Notes: generated by a model from the letters alone, not told the origin. Shown: positions 50,461-60,413, numbered from the stretch's first letter. The stretch is 64,000 nt of DNA from Brevibacillus fortis (GCF_003013395.1 NZ_PXZM01000041.1:1-64000), one strand, 5' to 3'. Program-made: numbers and translations.

Positions 50461-51639
50461 ATGGCGACCCTCATTCAACGCCAATTCGTTGTTCTTTCCT
50501 TTATAACCGCCTTCCTGTTTGTCATGACAGGAGTGCTTTCGTTAGGCGGGAACCGAATCGCAATTTCTTCCTCCGCTATACAACAGGCCGCTTCGCATAT
50601 TTCCAGTCTGGCGATTTTGGGGTGGATGGGGCAAGAAATTCCGGTTTTGTCCGAAACGGTGCAAGCACAGGCTGATGATCGCACGAATAGCGTAACGGGT
50701 TTTCTCTTTCGCTTGGCAACGAATATACAACCGGGAGACTTGCGCAGCTTGCTAGGCAGGGAGCTCCCAGGGATGGTGACGACCGAAGATGCCAGGTTTG
50801 TCGTACAGGGAAAAGGAGCTTCTCTCGCAGATTTTTATTTGGAGTATCCCGCACATCCGAGACAGGTAGCGGATCATTCGCAAGTTGTTCCGATCGTAGA
50901 GCCAAAGCCAGAGGACGCCACGAAGTCGGGCGAAACGAAGCCAGCTCCTGTACCCAATTCAATCACGAACGGTAAAAAAATCGTTTACGTCTACAACTCG
51001 CACAATCGGGAATCGTGGTTTAGTGAGACGAAGCCAGTGGGAACCTCCGTCGATCATCCTACGAGAAATATATCGTTAATCAGCAAGCATTTATCAGAAG
51101 CGTTGAATGACAGAGGAATTGGTTCGGACGTGAGCACCGACGACATCTATCAGCAGCTGTTGAACAAAAAAGTGCATTACTCCTTCTCCTACGCGGAATC
51201 TCTGCAAGTGGTCAAAGGAGCAACGGAGAAAAACAAAGAACTGTACTACTTTTTCGATCTCCACCGAGACACAGCGCCACGCGAACGTACGACGGTCACG
51301 ATCAAGGGAAAAACGTACGGTAGAATATTGTTCGTCATCGGAAAAAGAAACAAAAGCTACGAGAAAAATGAAGCATTTGCGACGGAGCTTCATGAGCTGA
51401 TGGAAAAAATGTACCCGGAGCTTTCCCGTGGCGTGATGGAAAAAGGCGCAAAAACGGATCACGGCGAGTATAATCAGTCCCTCTCCCCGGGAAGCCTGTT
51501 AATAGAAATAGGTGGTACGGAAAACAGCGTGCAGGAAAGCATAAATACGGCAGAAGCATTGGCTGATGTTTTCGCGGCCTATTATCAGCAAGCTGAAAAA
51601 GTAGGCAAAACAGTTTCTGACGAGCCTGCAAAGAGGTGA
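50461..51639 (+). CDS. spoIIP: Stage II sporulation protein P
   Basis: A 392-residue membrane-anchored peptidoglycan hydrolase of the engulfment complex. Residues about 8-32 form an N-terminal membrane segment (FVVLSFITAFLFVMTGVLSL). The catalytic domain starts at about 165 with VYVYNSHNRESWF (metal His and Glu), then FFDLHRDTAPRERTT, and ends with SLSPGSLLIEIGGTENSVQESI. It works with SpoIID. GAGGAGTGAGACAG precedes the ATG. yqxA follows 5 bases after its stop. Confidence 0.93.
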   Translation: MATLIQRQFVVLSFITAFLFVMTGVLSLGGNRIAISSSAIQQAASHISSLAILGWMGQEIPVLSETVQAQADDRTNSVTGFLFRLATNIQPGDLRSLLGRELPGMVTTEDARFVVQGKGASLADFYLEYPAHPRQVADHSQVVPIVEPKPEDATKSGETKPAPVPNSITNGKKIVYVYNSHNRESWFSETKPVGTSVDHPTRNISLISKHLSEALNDRGIGSDVSTDDIYQQLLNKKVHYSFSYAESLQVVKGATEKNKELYYFFDLHRDTAPRERTTVTIKGKTYGRILFVIGKRNKSYEKNEAFATELHELMEKMYPELSRGVMEKGAKTDHGEYNQSLSPGSLLIEIGGTENSVQESINTAEALADVFAAYYQQAEKVGKTVSDEPAKR

Positions 51640-51644
51640 CGGGC

Positions 51645-51953
51645 ATGAACGTGACGATGAAGCTGACTGGATTGTTAATCATCTTGCTGGTCGGGGTGGT
51701 CTTGGGATTGCAAACGGCTGAGCGTGGAATATCCAAGGTGAGTGGAGTGCCTGAAGGGCAGGCTCAAACCTTTTCCATCAAAAAAGTGGATCAAGGGCAA
51801 GTGGAGATCGCGGTAATGGGCAAACAGGTTCAGACAGCCAACCCGAAGGAAATGGTCAACTACGTCAGTCGGATCGGTTTGACTTTGGGCGGAAGCATTA
51901 AAAGTGGGGCGCAGAGTTTTGTCGATTGGGTAGGGAGTTTCTTTGAACCGTGA
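51645..51953 (+). CDS. yqxA: YqxA-like DUF3679 protein
   Basis: A 102-residue protein with an N-terminal membrane segment (about 5-22, LTGLLIILLVGVVLGLQ), followed by a small domain (AERGISKVSGVPEGQ, then SFVDWVGSFF at the end). It matches YqxA, which follows spoIIP in B. subtilis. Its function is unknown. AAGAGGTGACGGGC precedes the ATG at 51645. In B. subtilis the next gene is lepA; here a terminator and then a peptide transporter operon follow instead. Confidence 0.8.
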   Translation: MNVTMKLTGLLIILLVGVVLGLQTAERGISKVSGVPEGQAQTFSIKKVDQGQVEIAVMGKQVQTANPKEMVNYVSRIGLTLGGSIKSGAQSFVDWVGSFFEP

Positions 51954-51999
51954 AAATGGTTTACGCGCAAAAAGAAGGGGTGCAGAAAGCCCCAGTGAC

Positions 52000-52027
52000 A
52001 AAAGACCCGTACTAGCGGGTCTTTTGC
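52000..52027. terminator. Intrinsic terminator after yqxA
   Basis: AAAAGACCCG / CGGGTCTTTT palindromic stem. Confidence 0.85.
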
Positions 52028-52184
52028 ATGCGCCCACGGATGTTCTATTCAATTGGCTTAAACTGTGCAAGTGAGGCTACATCTACAATGAAAGGGCTAT
52101 CATAAAATTCATTTACATAATTTCCAAGCGTGAAGAAAATATTCTTTTTAGTCAGTATAGAGATAATAGTTTGAATTTATTGTG

Positions 52185-52213
52185 TTGCGAAAAAATTGAA
52201 TAAATGGCATAAT
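52185..52213 (+). promoter_or_regulatory. Candidate sigma-A promoter of the peptide importer operon
   Basis: TTGCGA (52185-52190), a 17-base spacer and CATAAT (52208-52213). The gap from 51954 to 52266 holds only the terminator, an AT-rich stretch and this promoter. Confidence 0.6.
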
Positions 52214-52266
52214 GTCTACTGATAGGTCTATTTTGGAAGTATATATCGGTGAGAGAGGTGAGCCAC

Positions 52267-53235
52267 GTGTCACATCCTGTCCTACAAATCGAAAACCTGC
52301 AAACGCACTTTTTCACGGACCGCGGCCAAATCCCTGCCGTTGATGGCGTGACGATCACGGTACAAAAAGGAGAAGTAGTCGGTATCGTAGGTGAATCCGG
52401 CTGCGGAAAGAGCGTTACCTCCCTATCCGTTATGAAGCTAGTACCCAATCCCCCAGGGAAAATCGTGGGAGGCTCGATTAAATTCAAGGGGGAGGACCTC
52501 GTATCTGTTGACGAAAAGCGAATGAGAGACATCCGCGGAAATGAAATTGCGATGATCTTTCAGGAGCCGATGACGTCTTTAAATCCGGTGTTTACGATTG
52601 GAGACCAGATAGGAGAATCAGTCCGATTACATACGAAGGCGAGCAAAAAGGAAGCAAGAGCACGGGCAATTGAGATGTTGAAAAAAGTCGGAATTCCTCG
52701 AGCAGAAGCCATCGTCGATGAATATCCGCACCAGCTTTCGGGGGGCATGCGACAACGCGTCATGATTGCGATGGCCATGGCATGCAATCCAGAGCTATTG
52801 ATTGCAGACGAGCCGACTACGGCGCTCGACGTGACGATTCAAGCGCAGATTTTGGACCTGATGCGCCAACTCAACCGGGAAGCAGACACAGCAATCCTAC
52901 TCATTACCCACGATCTTGGGGTCGTTGCGGAAATGTGTCACCGCGTCGTGGTGATGTACGCGGGCAACGTGATTGAACAAGGCGATGTCCGTACCATTTT
53001 AAAAAGTCCGAAGCATCCTTATACGATCGGCTTGCTGAATTCGTTGCCGAAGCTGGAAGGATCACAGGAGCGTCTCTATTCGATTCCAGGCAACGTCCCG
53101 ATTCCGGGTTCGCTTACTGTCGGATGCCGTTTTGCACCTAGATGCGATAAGGTATCAGACAGATGCCGCAGTGAGATGCCAGAACTAAAAGTAGTAGGGG
53201 ACAATCACCTTTCCCGCTGCTGGCTGACCGAATAA
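52267..53235 (+). CDS. Peptide ABC transporter ATPase (DppD/OppD type)
   Basis: A 322-residue ABC ATPase. It has Walker [14 protein letters not shown] (about 38-50), signature QLSGGMRQRVMIAMA and Walker B LLIADEPTTALD. The Cys-bearing C-terminal motif typical of OppD/DppD (CRFAPRCDKVSDRC, CW near the end) is present. It powers peptide import. Three in-frame GTGs occur (52249, 52258, 52267); I chose 52267 because the GAGAGGTG site is about 6 bases before it. It is the first gene of a five-gene importer operon. Confidence 0.9.
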   Translation: MSHPVLQIENLQTHFFTDRGQIPAVDGVTITVQKGEVVGIVGESGCGKSVTSLSVMKLVPNPPGKIVGGSIKFKGEDLVSVDEKRMRDIRGNEIAMIFQEPMTSLNPVFTIGDQIGESVRLHTKASKKEARARAIEMLKKVGIPRAEAIVDEYPHQLSGGMRQRVMIAMAMACNPELLIADEPTTALDVTIQAQILDLMRQLNREADTAILLITHDLGVVAEMCHRVVVMYAGNVIEQGDVRTILKSPKHPYTIGLLNSLPKLEGSQERLYSIPGNVPIPGSLTVGCRFAPRCDKVSDRCRSEMPELKVVGDNHLSRCWLTE

Positions 53236-53247
53236 CCCGAGAGGAGC

Positions 53248-54225
53248 ATGCAGGTGGCTGAAGATCTTCTGATCGTAAAAAATTTGAAAAAATACTACCC
53301 AATCACAGGCGGTGTTCTTGGAGGGGAAGTAGGTGTAGTAAAGGCAGTAGATGATGTATCGTTTACCGTTAAGAGTGGAGAAACATTGGGGCTGGTAGGC
53401 GAGAGTGGCTGCGGAAAGTCAACCACAGGTCGTTCCTTGCTGCGACTGATTGAACCAACCTCCGGTGCAATTAACTTTGACGGGATAGATGTCATGTCGC
53501 TTTCCACAGATGCGATGAGAAAGATGAGACGTGACATGCAAATTGTCTTTCAGGACCCGTTTGCTTCGCTTAACCCTAGACATAATATTGAAAAAATTTT
53601 GGAAGAGCCCTTGATTGTACATGGTTTGGGTTCTTCGGCAGAGCGAAAAAAGCGCGTGCAGGAAATGCTGGAGATCGTTGGTCTGAGCAGTTATCACGCG
53701 AGCCGCTATCCACATCAATTCAGCGGAGGACAGAGACAGCGGATCGGCATTGCGAGAGCGCTGATGCTCAAGCCCAAATTGATCGTTGCGGATGAGCCTG
53801 TGTCTGCACTGGACGTATCCATTCAGTCGCAAGTGCTCAATCTCATGCAGGATTTGCAACGCGAGTTCGGCCTTACATACTTGTTCATTGCTCACGATTT
53901 GAGTGTAGTGCGGCACATCAGTGATCGGGTAGGCGTGATGTACCTTGGCAGAATTGTCGAGCTGACGACGAGTAGCCAATTGTATTCCAATCCGCTTCAT
54001 CCATACACGAAAGCACTACTGTCGGCGGTACCTTCGCCGGATCCTGATGCGGTACGAGAAAGAGTCATCCTCCAGGGAGATGTGCCGAGCCCTGCAAAAC
54101 CTCCAAGTGGCTGTACATTCCATACGAGGTGCCCCCATGTAACAGAGGAGTGCCGTACTGTGCGACCAGAATTTATGGACGCAGGCGACGGACACTTTGT
54201 TGCTTGTCACTTATACAAGTCCTAA
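53248..54225 (+). CDS. Peptide ABC transporter ATPase (DppF/OppF type)
   Basis: A 325-residue ABC ATPase, with Walker [20 protein letters not shown], signature [17 protein letters not shown] and Walker [13 protein letters not shown]. The C-terminal [13 protein letters not shown] motif is seen in OppF/DppF. It forms the second nucleotide-binding subunit of the importer. GAGGAG is only 1 base from the ATG at 53248, so the GTG at 53254 (7-base spacing) may be the true start. It starts 12 bases after the first ATPase gene. Confidence 0.9.
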   Translation: MQVAEDLLIVKNLKKYYPITGGVLGGEVGVVKAVDDVSFTVKSGETLGLVGESGCGKSTTGRSLLRLIEPTSGAINFDGIDVMSLSTDAMRKMRRDMQIVFQDPFASLNPRHNIEKILEEPLIVHGLGSSAERKKRVQEMLEIVGLSSYHASRYPHQFSGGQRQRIGIARALMLKPKLIVADEPVSALDVSIQSQVLNLMQDLQREFGLTYLFIAHDLSVVRHISDRVGVMYLGRIVELTTSSQLYSNPLHPYTKALLSAVPSPDPDAVRERVILQGDVPSPAKPPSGCTFHTRCPHVTEECRTVRPEFMDAGDGHFVACHLYKS

Positions 54226-54353
54226 TCGACAAAAGGGAGTCTGCCTGCCGAATAGGAAGTCTTGTAAAGGGGGGATGCAAAGCAATAGGTATTGTATCGA
54301 CCATCTACCAAAAAGGAACATGCGAACATTATTAGAAAAAGGGGGATGTTTTC

Positions 54354-56009
54354 ATGAAGAAGAGAGTTCTCTCCGCAACCATGACCAGCCTAGTGGCCCT
54401 GGCCATGCTGATTGCTGGATGCGCTAGCACTCCAACGACACAAGCGCCGGCAGAACAACCAAAGACAGAAACTCCGGCACCTGCAGCTGAGCCTGCAAAA
54501 ACTGGACCGAAGCAGTTAATCGTCGGTCGCGGTGCAGACACAAAGGGGCTTGACCCAATCACCCAAACAGATGGTGAAACATTCAAAGTAACTGAGAACG
54601 TCATGGATACTTTGATTGGCTTCGCCGATGGCTCAACAGAGCTGGCTCCATCATTGGCTGAAAAGTGGGAAGTATCTCCTGATGGTCTCGTTTATACCCT
54701 TACACTAAGATCAGGCGTGAAATTCCATGATGGAACTGATTTTAATGCAGAGGCGGTCAAATACAACTTTGAACGCTGGAGTGACAAGAGTCATCCACAA
54801 CATTCACCAGAGGGCTTCGAGTATTACATCAGCCAATTCGGTGGATATAAGGGTGACGCGAATCATGTCATCAAATCTGTGGAAGCAGTCGATCCAACCA
54901 CTGTAAAATTCACCTTGACTCGTCCATTGGCTCCATTCCTTGCTAACCTTGCGATGTCTCCTTTCGCGATTGGTTCTCCTGAAGCATTGAAAAAGGATGT
55001 TAAAAAATTCAATGAGCACCCAATTGGTACAGGACCTTTCAAATTCGTAGAGTGGAAGCGCAACGACACGATCACACTCGAGAAAAACCCTGATTACTGG
55101 AGCAAAGGATATCCCAAGCTGGATAAACTCGTGTTCAAGGTCATTCCTGAAAACACGGCACGTCTGACTGCTTTGGCGTCTGGTGAGATCGACTTGATGG
55201 ATGGTCTGAACACAGATGATATGCCGGCAGTAAAAGACAACAAAGACCTGCAACTCTTCCTTCGTCCTACCAATAACATTGGATACATTGGCTTTAACGT
55301 AGAGAAAAAGCCACTCGACAATCCAAAAGTTCGTGAAGCCATTGCCTATGCGATTAACAAACCTGAAATCGTAACAGCCTTCTTCGATGGCGTTGGACAA
55401 CCGGCAGTCAACCCAATGCCAAAAACCATGTGGGGACATAACAACGACATTAAAGATCGTGAGTTCAATCTCGATAAAGCAAAACAATTGCTCGCAGAAG
55501 CAGGACATCCAAACGGTTTCAAAATCAAGTTCTGGGCAATGCCAGTTCCGCGTCCTTACATGCCAGAAGGTGTGAAGATTGCAGAAGCAATCCAGCAAGA
55601 CCTGAAGAAAATCGGGATTGATGCTGAGATCGTGACGATGGAATGGGCAACTTATTTGGAAAAGACTCGCTTGGGTGAGCAAGAAATGTTCATGCTTGGT
55701 TGGACGGGTGACAACGGTGACCCTGACAACTTCCTGGCTGTATTGCTCGACAAAAACAGCATCGGCAGCAACAACTATACACGCTGGGCAAACGATGAAG
55801 CTTCTCAATTGATGATGAAAGCTCAATCCACTCCAGTGCAAGCTGAGCGTGAAAAACTGTACAAACAAGTACAAGAGATCATCTTCAAAGACGTGCCGAT
55901 GGTTCCGCTGGCACACTCTACGCCAGCATTGGCAGGAAAAGCAAATATCGTAGATTACAACCCGCATCCAAAAGGAACTGAAAGTTTGGAAAAGGTAGAT
56001 TTCAAGTAA
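54354..56009 (+). CDS. Peptide ABC transporter substrate-binding lipoprotein (DppE/OppA type)
   Basis: A 551-residue lipoprotein with the lipobox LVALAMLIAGC and modified Cys at about 23. A Pro/Ala-rich linker follows. The SBP_bac_5 domain shows SLAEKWEVSPDGLVYTLTLR, GTGPFKFVEWKRND and the DPDNFLAVLLD region common in nickel/peptide binders. It is encoded within the complete importer operon, between the ATPases and the permeases. A dipeptide or oligopeptide substrate is the default view. GGGGGATG precedes the ATG. Confidence 0.92.
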   Translation: MKKRVLSATMTSLVALAMLIAGCASTPTTQAPAEQPKTETPAPAAEPAKTGPKQLIVGRGADTKGLDPITQTDGETFKVTENVMDTLIGFADGSTELAPSLAEKWEVSPDGLVYTLTLRSGVKFHDGTDFNAEAVKYNFERWSDKSHPQHSPEGFEYYISQFGGYKGDANHVIKSVEAVDPTTVKFTLTRPLAPFLANLAMSPFAIGSPEALKKDVKKFNEHPIGTGPFKFVEWKRNDTITLEKNPDYWSKGYPKLDKLVFKVIPENTARLTALASGEIDLMDGLNTDDMPAVKDNKDLQLFLRPTNNIGYIGFNVEKKPLDNPKVREAIAYAINKPEIVTAFFDGVGQPAVNPMPKTMWGHNNDIKDREFNLDKAKQLLAEAGHPNGFKIKFWAMPVPRPYMPEGVKIAEAIQQDLKKIGIDAEIVTMEWATYLEKTRLGEQEMFMLGWTGDNGDPDNFLAVLLDKNSIGSNNYTRWANDEASQLMMKAQSTPVQAEREKLYKQVQEIIFKDVPMVPLAHSTPALAGKANIVDYNPHPKGTESLEKVDFK

Positions 56010-56101
56010 GCTGGTTGATAGCAAAAGGGTAAGAGGAGTGCATACCTCTTCTTACCCTCCTTTCATTATTAAGCGATTATTTTATGCAGGAAGGCGAGGA
56101 G

Positions 56102-57112
56102 ATGGCATTGCTAGCTTACAGCATTCGAAGAATTTTAATGCTCATTCCTGTCTTAGTGGGCATGTCAATCATCGTTTTTTCCATTATTCGTGCCATCCCT
56201 GGTGATCCGGCTTTAACGATTTTGGGAGAAAAGGCGACACCACAAGCGATTGCAGACATACGAGAAGCATTGGGTTTGAATAATCCGTGGTACATACAGT
56301 ATTTCGATTACATGAAAAATATTTTGAGCGGGAATCTTGGGGAATCATTGCAAACGAATGCGCCAATTTCAGATGAAATCATGCCTTATTTGGCGGCGAC
56401 GACTGAACTTACAATTGTGAGTATGCTGATTGCGGTGTTTATCGGTGTAAATGCAGGGATTCTTTCTGCGTGGAAGCAAAACTCCTGGTTTGACTACTGT
56501 GCGATGTTGATCGCATTGGTTGGTGTATCCATGCCAATTTTTTGGCTAGGTTTGATGGAGCAATGGGTGTTTGCCCAAGAACTGAAATGGCTGCCATCAG
56601 TTGGTCGCGACAATTCGCGTAATCCCGTAGAGGCCATTACGCACTTTAATATACTGGACACGATGATCGCTGGTCGTTGGGATCAGCTATGGGAAGTCAT
56701 CAAGCATTTGATCCTGCCAGGGATCGCGTTAGGTACGATCCCGATGGCGATCATTGCACGCATTACTCGTTCGAGCATGCTGGAAGTCATGCGTGCCGAC
56801 TATGTCAGAACCGCTCGTGCAAAAGGGCTGGCCCAGTTTTGGGTCGTGTACAAGCATGCTCTGAAAAATGCGATGATCCCTGTCTTGACGGTAATTGGTT
56901 TGCAAACAGGGTTGCTGTTGGGTGGAGCAGTTTTGACAGAGACAATCTTCGGATGGCCAGGTGTCGGTCGTTATATTGTGACCGCCATTGGAAACCGTGA
57001 CTATCCGGTTATCCAATCCGGTATCCTTGTGATCGCGACGATTTTCGTTCTGATCAATCTCTTGGTCGACCTTCTGTACGCCTATATCGATCCGCGTATC
57101 AAATATCGCTAA
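56102..57112 (+). CDS. Peptide ABC transporter permease (DppB/OppB type)
   Basis: A 336-residue membrane protein with six predicted helices. It begins RRILMLIPVLVGMSIIVFSI and has the DppB motif IPGDPA (about residue 37). The EAA loop region is YVRTARAKGLAQFWVVYKHALKNA. It forms half the membrane channel of the importer. The ATG at 56102 is 7 bases after GGAAGG; an earlier ATG at 56084 is unsupported. Confidence 0.92.
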   Translation: MALLAYSIRRILMLIPVLVGMSIIVFSIIRAIPGDPALTILGEKATPQAIADIREALGLNNPWYIQYFDYMKNILSGNLGESLQTNAPISDEIMPYLAATTELTIVSMLIAVFIGVNAGILSAWKQNSWFDYCAMLIALVGVSMPIFWLGLMEQWVFAQELKWLPSVGRDNSRNPVEAITHFNILDTMIAGRWDQLWEVIKHLILPGIALGTIPMAIIARITRSSMLEVMRADYVRTARAKGLAQFWVVYKHALKNAMIPVLTVIGLQTGLLLGGAVLTETIFGWPGVGRYIVTAIGNRDYPVIQSGILVIATIFVLINLLVDLLYAYIDPRIKYR

Positions 57113-57128
57113 GGAGGGACGAAGAGAC

Positions 57129-58034
57129 ATGGCACAACCACAATTACAACCACGAGATCAGGCAGTACCTTTAAAAGTGAAGCAAGAAGAAGTAGTCTCT
57201 CCTTGGAAGGATGCATGGAGGACGCTACGTAAAAACAAGCTGGCATTGGTGGGCTTCGGGATTATTTTGTTTTTCATTGCTGTGGCGGTTTTAGCACCAT
57301 GGATTGCCCCGTATCCGTACGACGAAGGCAAGCTCGTGATGAAAAACAAGCCACCTTCCGAAGAGCATTGGTTTGGGACAGATTACAATGGTCGCGATGT
57401 GTTCAGTCGTGTGATTTATGGGGCACAAATCTCCTTGTGGGTAGGGACGTTCTCTGTCATTGGCTCCGTTCTCGCAGGGACCTTGCTCGGTCTTATGGCA
57501 GGATACTATGGCAGGTGGATCGATACGATCATTTCGCGTATCTTTGATATTATGCTTGCCTTTCCAAGCATTCTTCTGGCGATTGCCGTTGTTGCCATCT
57601 TGGGGCCTTCCTTGCAAAACGCCTTGATTGCGATTGCCATCATTAACATTCCGACATTTGGACGCTTGGTACGCGCACGCGTATTGAGCTTGAAGGAAGA
57701 AGAATTCGTCATGGCCGCACGGGCAATCGGGATGAAAGATTCCCGGATTATCATGCAGCATATTTTGCCGAACAGCCTCGCACCTATCATTGTGACCGGG
57801 ACGATGGGGATCGCAACAGCGATTATTGAAGCAGCAGCACTTGGTTTTCTTGGACTGGGAGCACAAGCACCAGAACCGGAATGGGGAAAAATGCTCGCTG
57901 ATTCACGTCAGTACATTCAGAAAGCACCATGGACCGTTATTTTTCCAGGGCTCTCTATCATGCTGACTGTTCTCGGCTTTAACTTAATCGGGGACGGCTT
58001 GCGCGATGCACTCGATCCGCGGATGAAGAGCTAG
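57129..58034 (+). CDS. Peptide ABC transporter permease (DppC/OppC type)
   Basis: A 301-residue membrane protein with an N-terminal OppC-type region (VSPWKDAWRTLRKNKLALVG, about 25-45) and about six helices. It has the periplasmic GTDYNGRDVFSRVIYG stretch and the EAA loop FVMAARAIGMKDSRIIMQHILPN. It pairs with the DppB-like permease. AAGGAGGGACGAAGAG precedes the ATG. It is the last gene of the operon, before a terminator. Confidence 0.92.
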   Translation: MAQPQLQPRDQAVPLKVKQEEVVSPWKDAWRTLRKNKLALVGFGIILFFIAVAVLAPWIAPYPYDEGKLVMKNKPPSEEHWFGTDYNGRDVFSRVIYGAQISLWVGTFSVIGSVLAGTLLGLMAGYYGRWIDTIISRIFDIMLAFPSILLAIAVVAILGPSLQNALIAIAIINIPTFGRLVRARVLSLKEEEFVMAARAIGMKDSRIIMQHILPNSLAPIIVTGTMGIATAIIEAAALGFLGLGAQAPEPEWGKMLADSRQYIQKAPWTVIFPGLSIMLTVLGFNLIGDGLRDALDPRMKS

Positions 58035-58045
58035 TCAAATTGCAA

Positions 58046-58088
58046 AAAGACAGAAGGGGCTAGAGGTACCGTCCTTCTGTCTTTTATT
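58046..58088 (+). terminator. Intrinsic terminator after the peptide importer operon
   Basis: AAAAGACAGAAGG / CCTTCTGTCTTTT stem. It also serves the convergent hydrolase gene. Confidence 0.85.
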
Positions 58089-58090
58089 AG

Positions 58091-58861
58091 TTAGCCTTCT
58101 TCCATGAAGGTGCGACACAACTGATTGAAAGTAGGAGCAGCTTTCGTGATGATTTGATGCTTCACGTTAGGGATCATCTCGAGTTTTACTTTTGGCAATT
58201 TCATGGTAAGCATCTGCGCATAATGGTGCATCCGTTGATCTTGTTCGCCATAGGCAAGTAAAATCGGAAGCTGGATGTTGCCCAGACGCCCCGTACATTG
58301 ATAACGATGTCCGGCAGCGTACAGGTATTTCAGGCTGGCGGGATCTGTTTTGGAACCGTGCAGCGTCCATTTCGCCCGCAATTCTGGGTCATCGACATGT
58401 GAGGAAGCAATCGAACGGGCAAGAAGGGGGACTCCGTGAAGCATCGACAATGCCTGCCCCATCCAAAATCGTCCATGTAAATACAGATCATTCACTTCGG
58501 AAAAACCGCTCACGAGTATGCCGCCTTGTACATGATCCGGATAACGAAGACAATATTCAAGAGCGATAGAAGCTCCTTGGGAGTACCCCAAAATAAAGGG
58601 ACGCTCAATGCCGAGCGACGGGATCAGCTTATGGAGCTGTTCTGCCATTTCTCCAATGGTATAGGGCTTCTCCATCGGGGAACTGTCGCCATGTCCAGGC
58701 AAATCAGGGACAATGAGCTGATACGTATCCGCGAGAGTTTGCTGATAAACAAAATTGACAGAGCCGATACATGGCGCATGGATACACAATAACGGTGTGC
58801 CTTTTCCCGAAATGTGAAAAGCAAACTGCTTGCCATCCTGATGGACGAGTATTTGTTCCAT
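58091..58861 (-). CDS. Alpha/beta hydrolase
   Basis: A 256-residue alpha/beta-fold hydrolase. It shows an oxyanion-region LLCIHAPCIGSVNFVY, DLPGHGDSS, the nucleophile elbow GYSQGAS (about residues 96-102), and the C-terminal acid and His regions (LAYGEQDQRM, NVKHQI). The substrate is unknown. The ATG at 58861 has GGGGTG 9 bases upstream; the frame stays open upstream to 58954 without a site. Confidence 0.82.
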   Translation of the reverse strand: MEQILVHQDGKQFAFHISGKGTPLLCIHAPCIGSVNFVYQQTLADTYQLIVPDLPGHGDSSPMEKPYTIGEMAEQLHKLIPSLGIERPFILGYSQGASIALEYCLRYPDHVQGGILVSGFSEVNDLYLHGRFWMGQALSMLHGVPLLARSIASSHVDDPELRAKWTLHGSKTDPASLKYLYAAGHRYQCTGRLGNIQLPILLAYGEQDQRMHHYAQMLTMKLPKVKLEMIPNVKHQIITKAAPTFNQLCRTFMEEG

Positions 58862-58985
58862 TTTCTGTTTCACCCCACCCTTAGGTTGTCCGAATCGAGG
58901 TAGATTTTTCAACTGAACTCTTCTTTTTTTGATGGGGAAGTGGTATTCTCGCAATAGAATAATTCGTGAAAGCAGGGTGAAGAAG

Positions 58986-60077
58986 TTGTTTCAAGAGCGC
59001 ATATCGAAGCTCCACACGTTTTTGACAGAGCAAGAGCTGAACGCGGTGTTGATTACCTCTCCCAAGCACGTCTACTATTTGACCGGATTTTTTACAGACC
59101 CGCATGAACGTTTTATGGGTCTCGTTATTCCTGCTGAGGGAAAACCTGCTTTAATTGTACCTGCTCTTGATCGTGAGGCGGCAGCAGAGGCTTCGTTCGT
59201 TCAAGATATCCATACACATACAGATATCCAAAACCCGTATGAAATCCTCAAGCAAGTGTTGCCAGCGAACTTGACGAAGCTCGGCATTGAGAAAAGTCAT
59301 ATGACTGTCGAGCGCTATGAAGCACTTGGACAAGTTGTTCTGGCGTCGAGCTATGTGGATGTAGAAGAGCCGCTGCGTGAAATGCGTTTGATCAAATCCG
59401 CAGATGAAGTAGATCGTTTGAAGCATGCCGTTCAATTGGTCGAGGATTCCTTGCGGGAGACCCTGAAAAAAGTCAAGACAGGCATGACCGAGACAGAAAT
59501 CGTAGCTGAGCTGGAATTCCAGATGAAGCGCTTAGGTGCGGAAGGTCCATCCTTTACGTCCATGGTATTGGCAGGGGAGAAGTCGGCACTGCCACACGGA
59601 AAACCAGGAACGCGCCAGGTTCAAGAAGGCGACTTGCTTTTGTTTGATATCGGGGTAGCAGCGAACGGATATGTATCCGATATTACTCGTACCTTTGCTG
59701 TAGGCGAAATCAGTACCCAGCTGCAAGAAATTTACGAAACGGTATTGGCTGCAAACGAAGCGGCGATTGCTGAGATTCGTCCGGGTGTGACTTTTGCGCA
59801 TTTGGATAAAACCGCTCGTGATGTCATTGCTGCAAAAGGTTACGGAGAATACTTCATGCACCGTCTTGGGCATGGACTTGGCATGGATGTCCATGAATAT
59901 CCATCTGTTCACAGCCAGAACCAAGAAGTACTCCGTTCAGGGATGGTCTTTACGATCGAGCCGGGCATCTATCTGCCAGGTATAGGCGGCGTACGGATTG
60001 AAGACGATGTATTGGTTACAGAAACGGGCGTTGAAATTTTGACGCAGTTCCCGAAAAAACTGACTTCTATCAACTGA
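58986..60077 (+). CDS. M24-family Xaa-Pro peptidase
   Basis: A 363-residue pita-bread metallopeptidase with a creatinase-type N-terminal domain (FQERISKLHTFLTEQELNAV, about 1-130). The metal site residues are in LFDIGVAANGYVSDITRTFA (two Asp), HRLGHGLGMDVHEYP (His), FTIEPGIYLPGIGGVRIED (Glu) and a final Glu. It removes N-terminal residues before proline. I chose the TTG at 58986, preceded by AGGGTGAAG; GTG 58977 is the alternative. Its neighbours suggest processing of imported peptides, which is inference. Confidence 0.88.
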   Translation: MFQERISKLHTFLTEQELNAVLITSPKHVYYLTGFFTDPHERFMGLVIPAEGKPALIVPALDREAAAEASFVQDIHTHTDIQNPYEILKQVLPANLTKLGIEKSHMTVERYEALGQVVLASSYVDVEEPLREMRLIKSADEVDRLKHAVQLVEDSLRETLKKVKTGMTETEIVAELEFQMKRLGAEGPSFTSMVLAGEKSALPHGKPGTRQVQEGDLLLFDIGVAANGYVSDITRTFAVGEISTQLQEIYETVLAANEAAIAEIRPGVTFAHLDKTARDVIAAKGYGEYFMHRLGHGLGMDVHEYPSVHSQNQEVLRSGMVFTIEPGIYLPGIGGVRIEDDVLVTETGVEILTQFPKKLTSIN

Positions 60078-60104
60078 CAGATGAATCGCAACAATTGAAT
60101 AAGT

Positions 60105-60285
60105 ATCGAATGGTGCTGGATGGTATATGCCATCAGCTTAAAAGGGAAGTCCGGTGAGAAACCGGCGCGGTCCCGCCACTGTAACGAGGAGCGCCTAGCG
60201 AATAGCCACTGTTTTTTGCGAGACAAAAAACGGGAAGGTAGCTGGGGGTGTTGATCCGTAAGCCAGGAGACCTGCCATGCGATCA
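60105..60285 (+). promoter_or_regulatory. Cobalamin riboswitch
   Basis: The B12-box AAGCCAGGAGACCTGCC lies at 60260-60276. It is preceded by the core AAAAGGGAAGTCCGGTGAG (from 60139) and the pairing segments CCGGCGCGGTCCCGCCACTGTAAC, as in class I cobalamin aptamers. A terminator 100 bases later supplies the switch. It should reduce expression of the importer below when cobalamin is plentiful. Confidence 0.93.
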
Positions 60286-60377
60286 TATACAATCGACCCA
60301 CGAGGATGGGGCAGATGTGGAAGTAGTCTATAAAGGGCGCGTTTGTGCTCTCCTATAGCTATACCTGCATTTGTCAT

Positions 60378-60413
60378 GCACCTCCCGATTGGAAATGGGG
60401 GGTGCTTTTTTTG
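60378..60413 (+). terminator. Riboswitch expression-platform terminator
   Basis: GCACCTCCC (60378 on) / GGGGGGTGC stem, then seven T (60405-60412), upstream of the btuF-like start. Confidence 0.8.

Noticed and set aside
54804-56024. 406-residue minus-strand frame opposite the peptide-binding protein
   Set aside because: It is the antisense shadow of a lipoprotein gene with a clear lipobox and fold.
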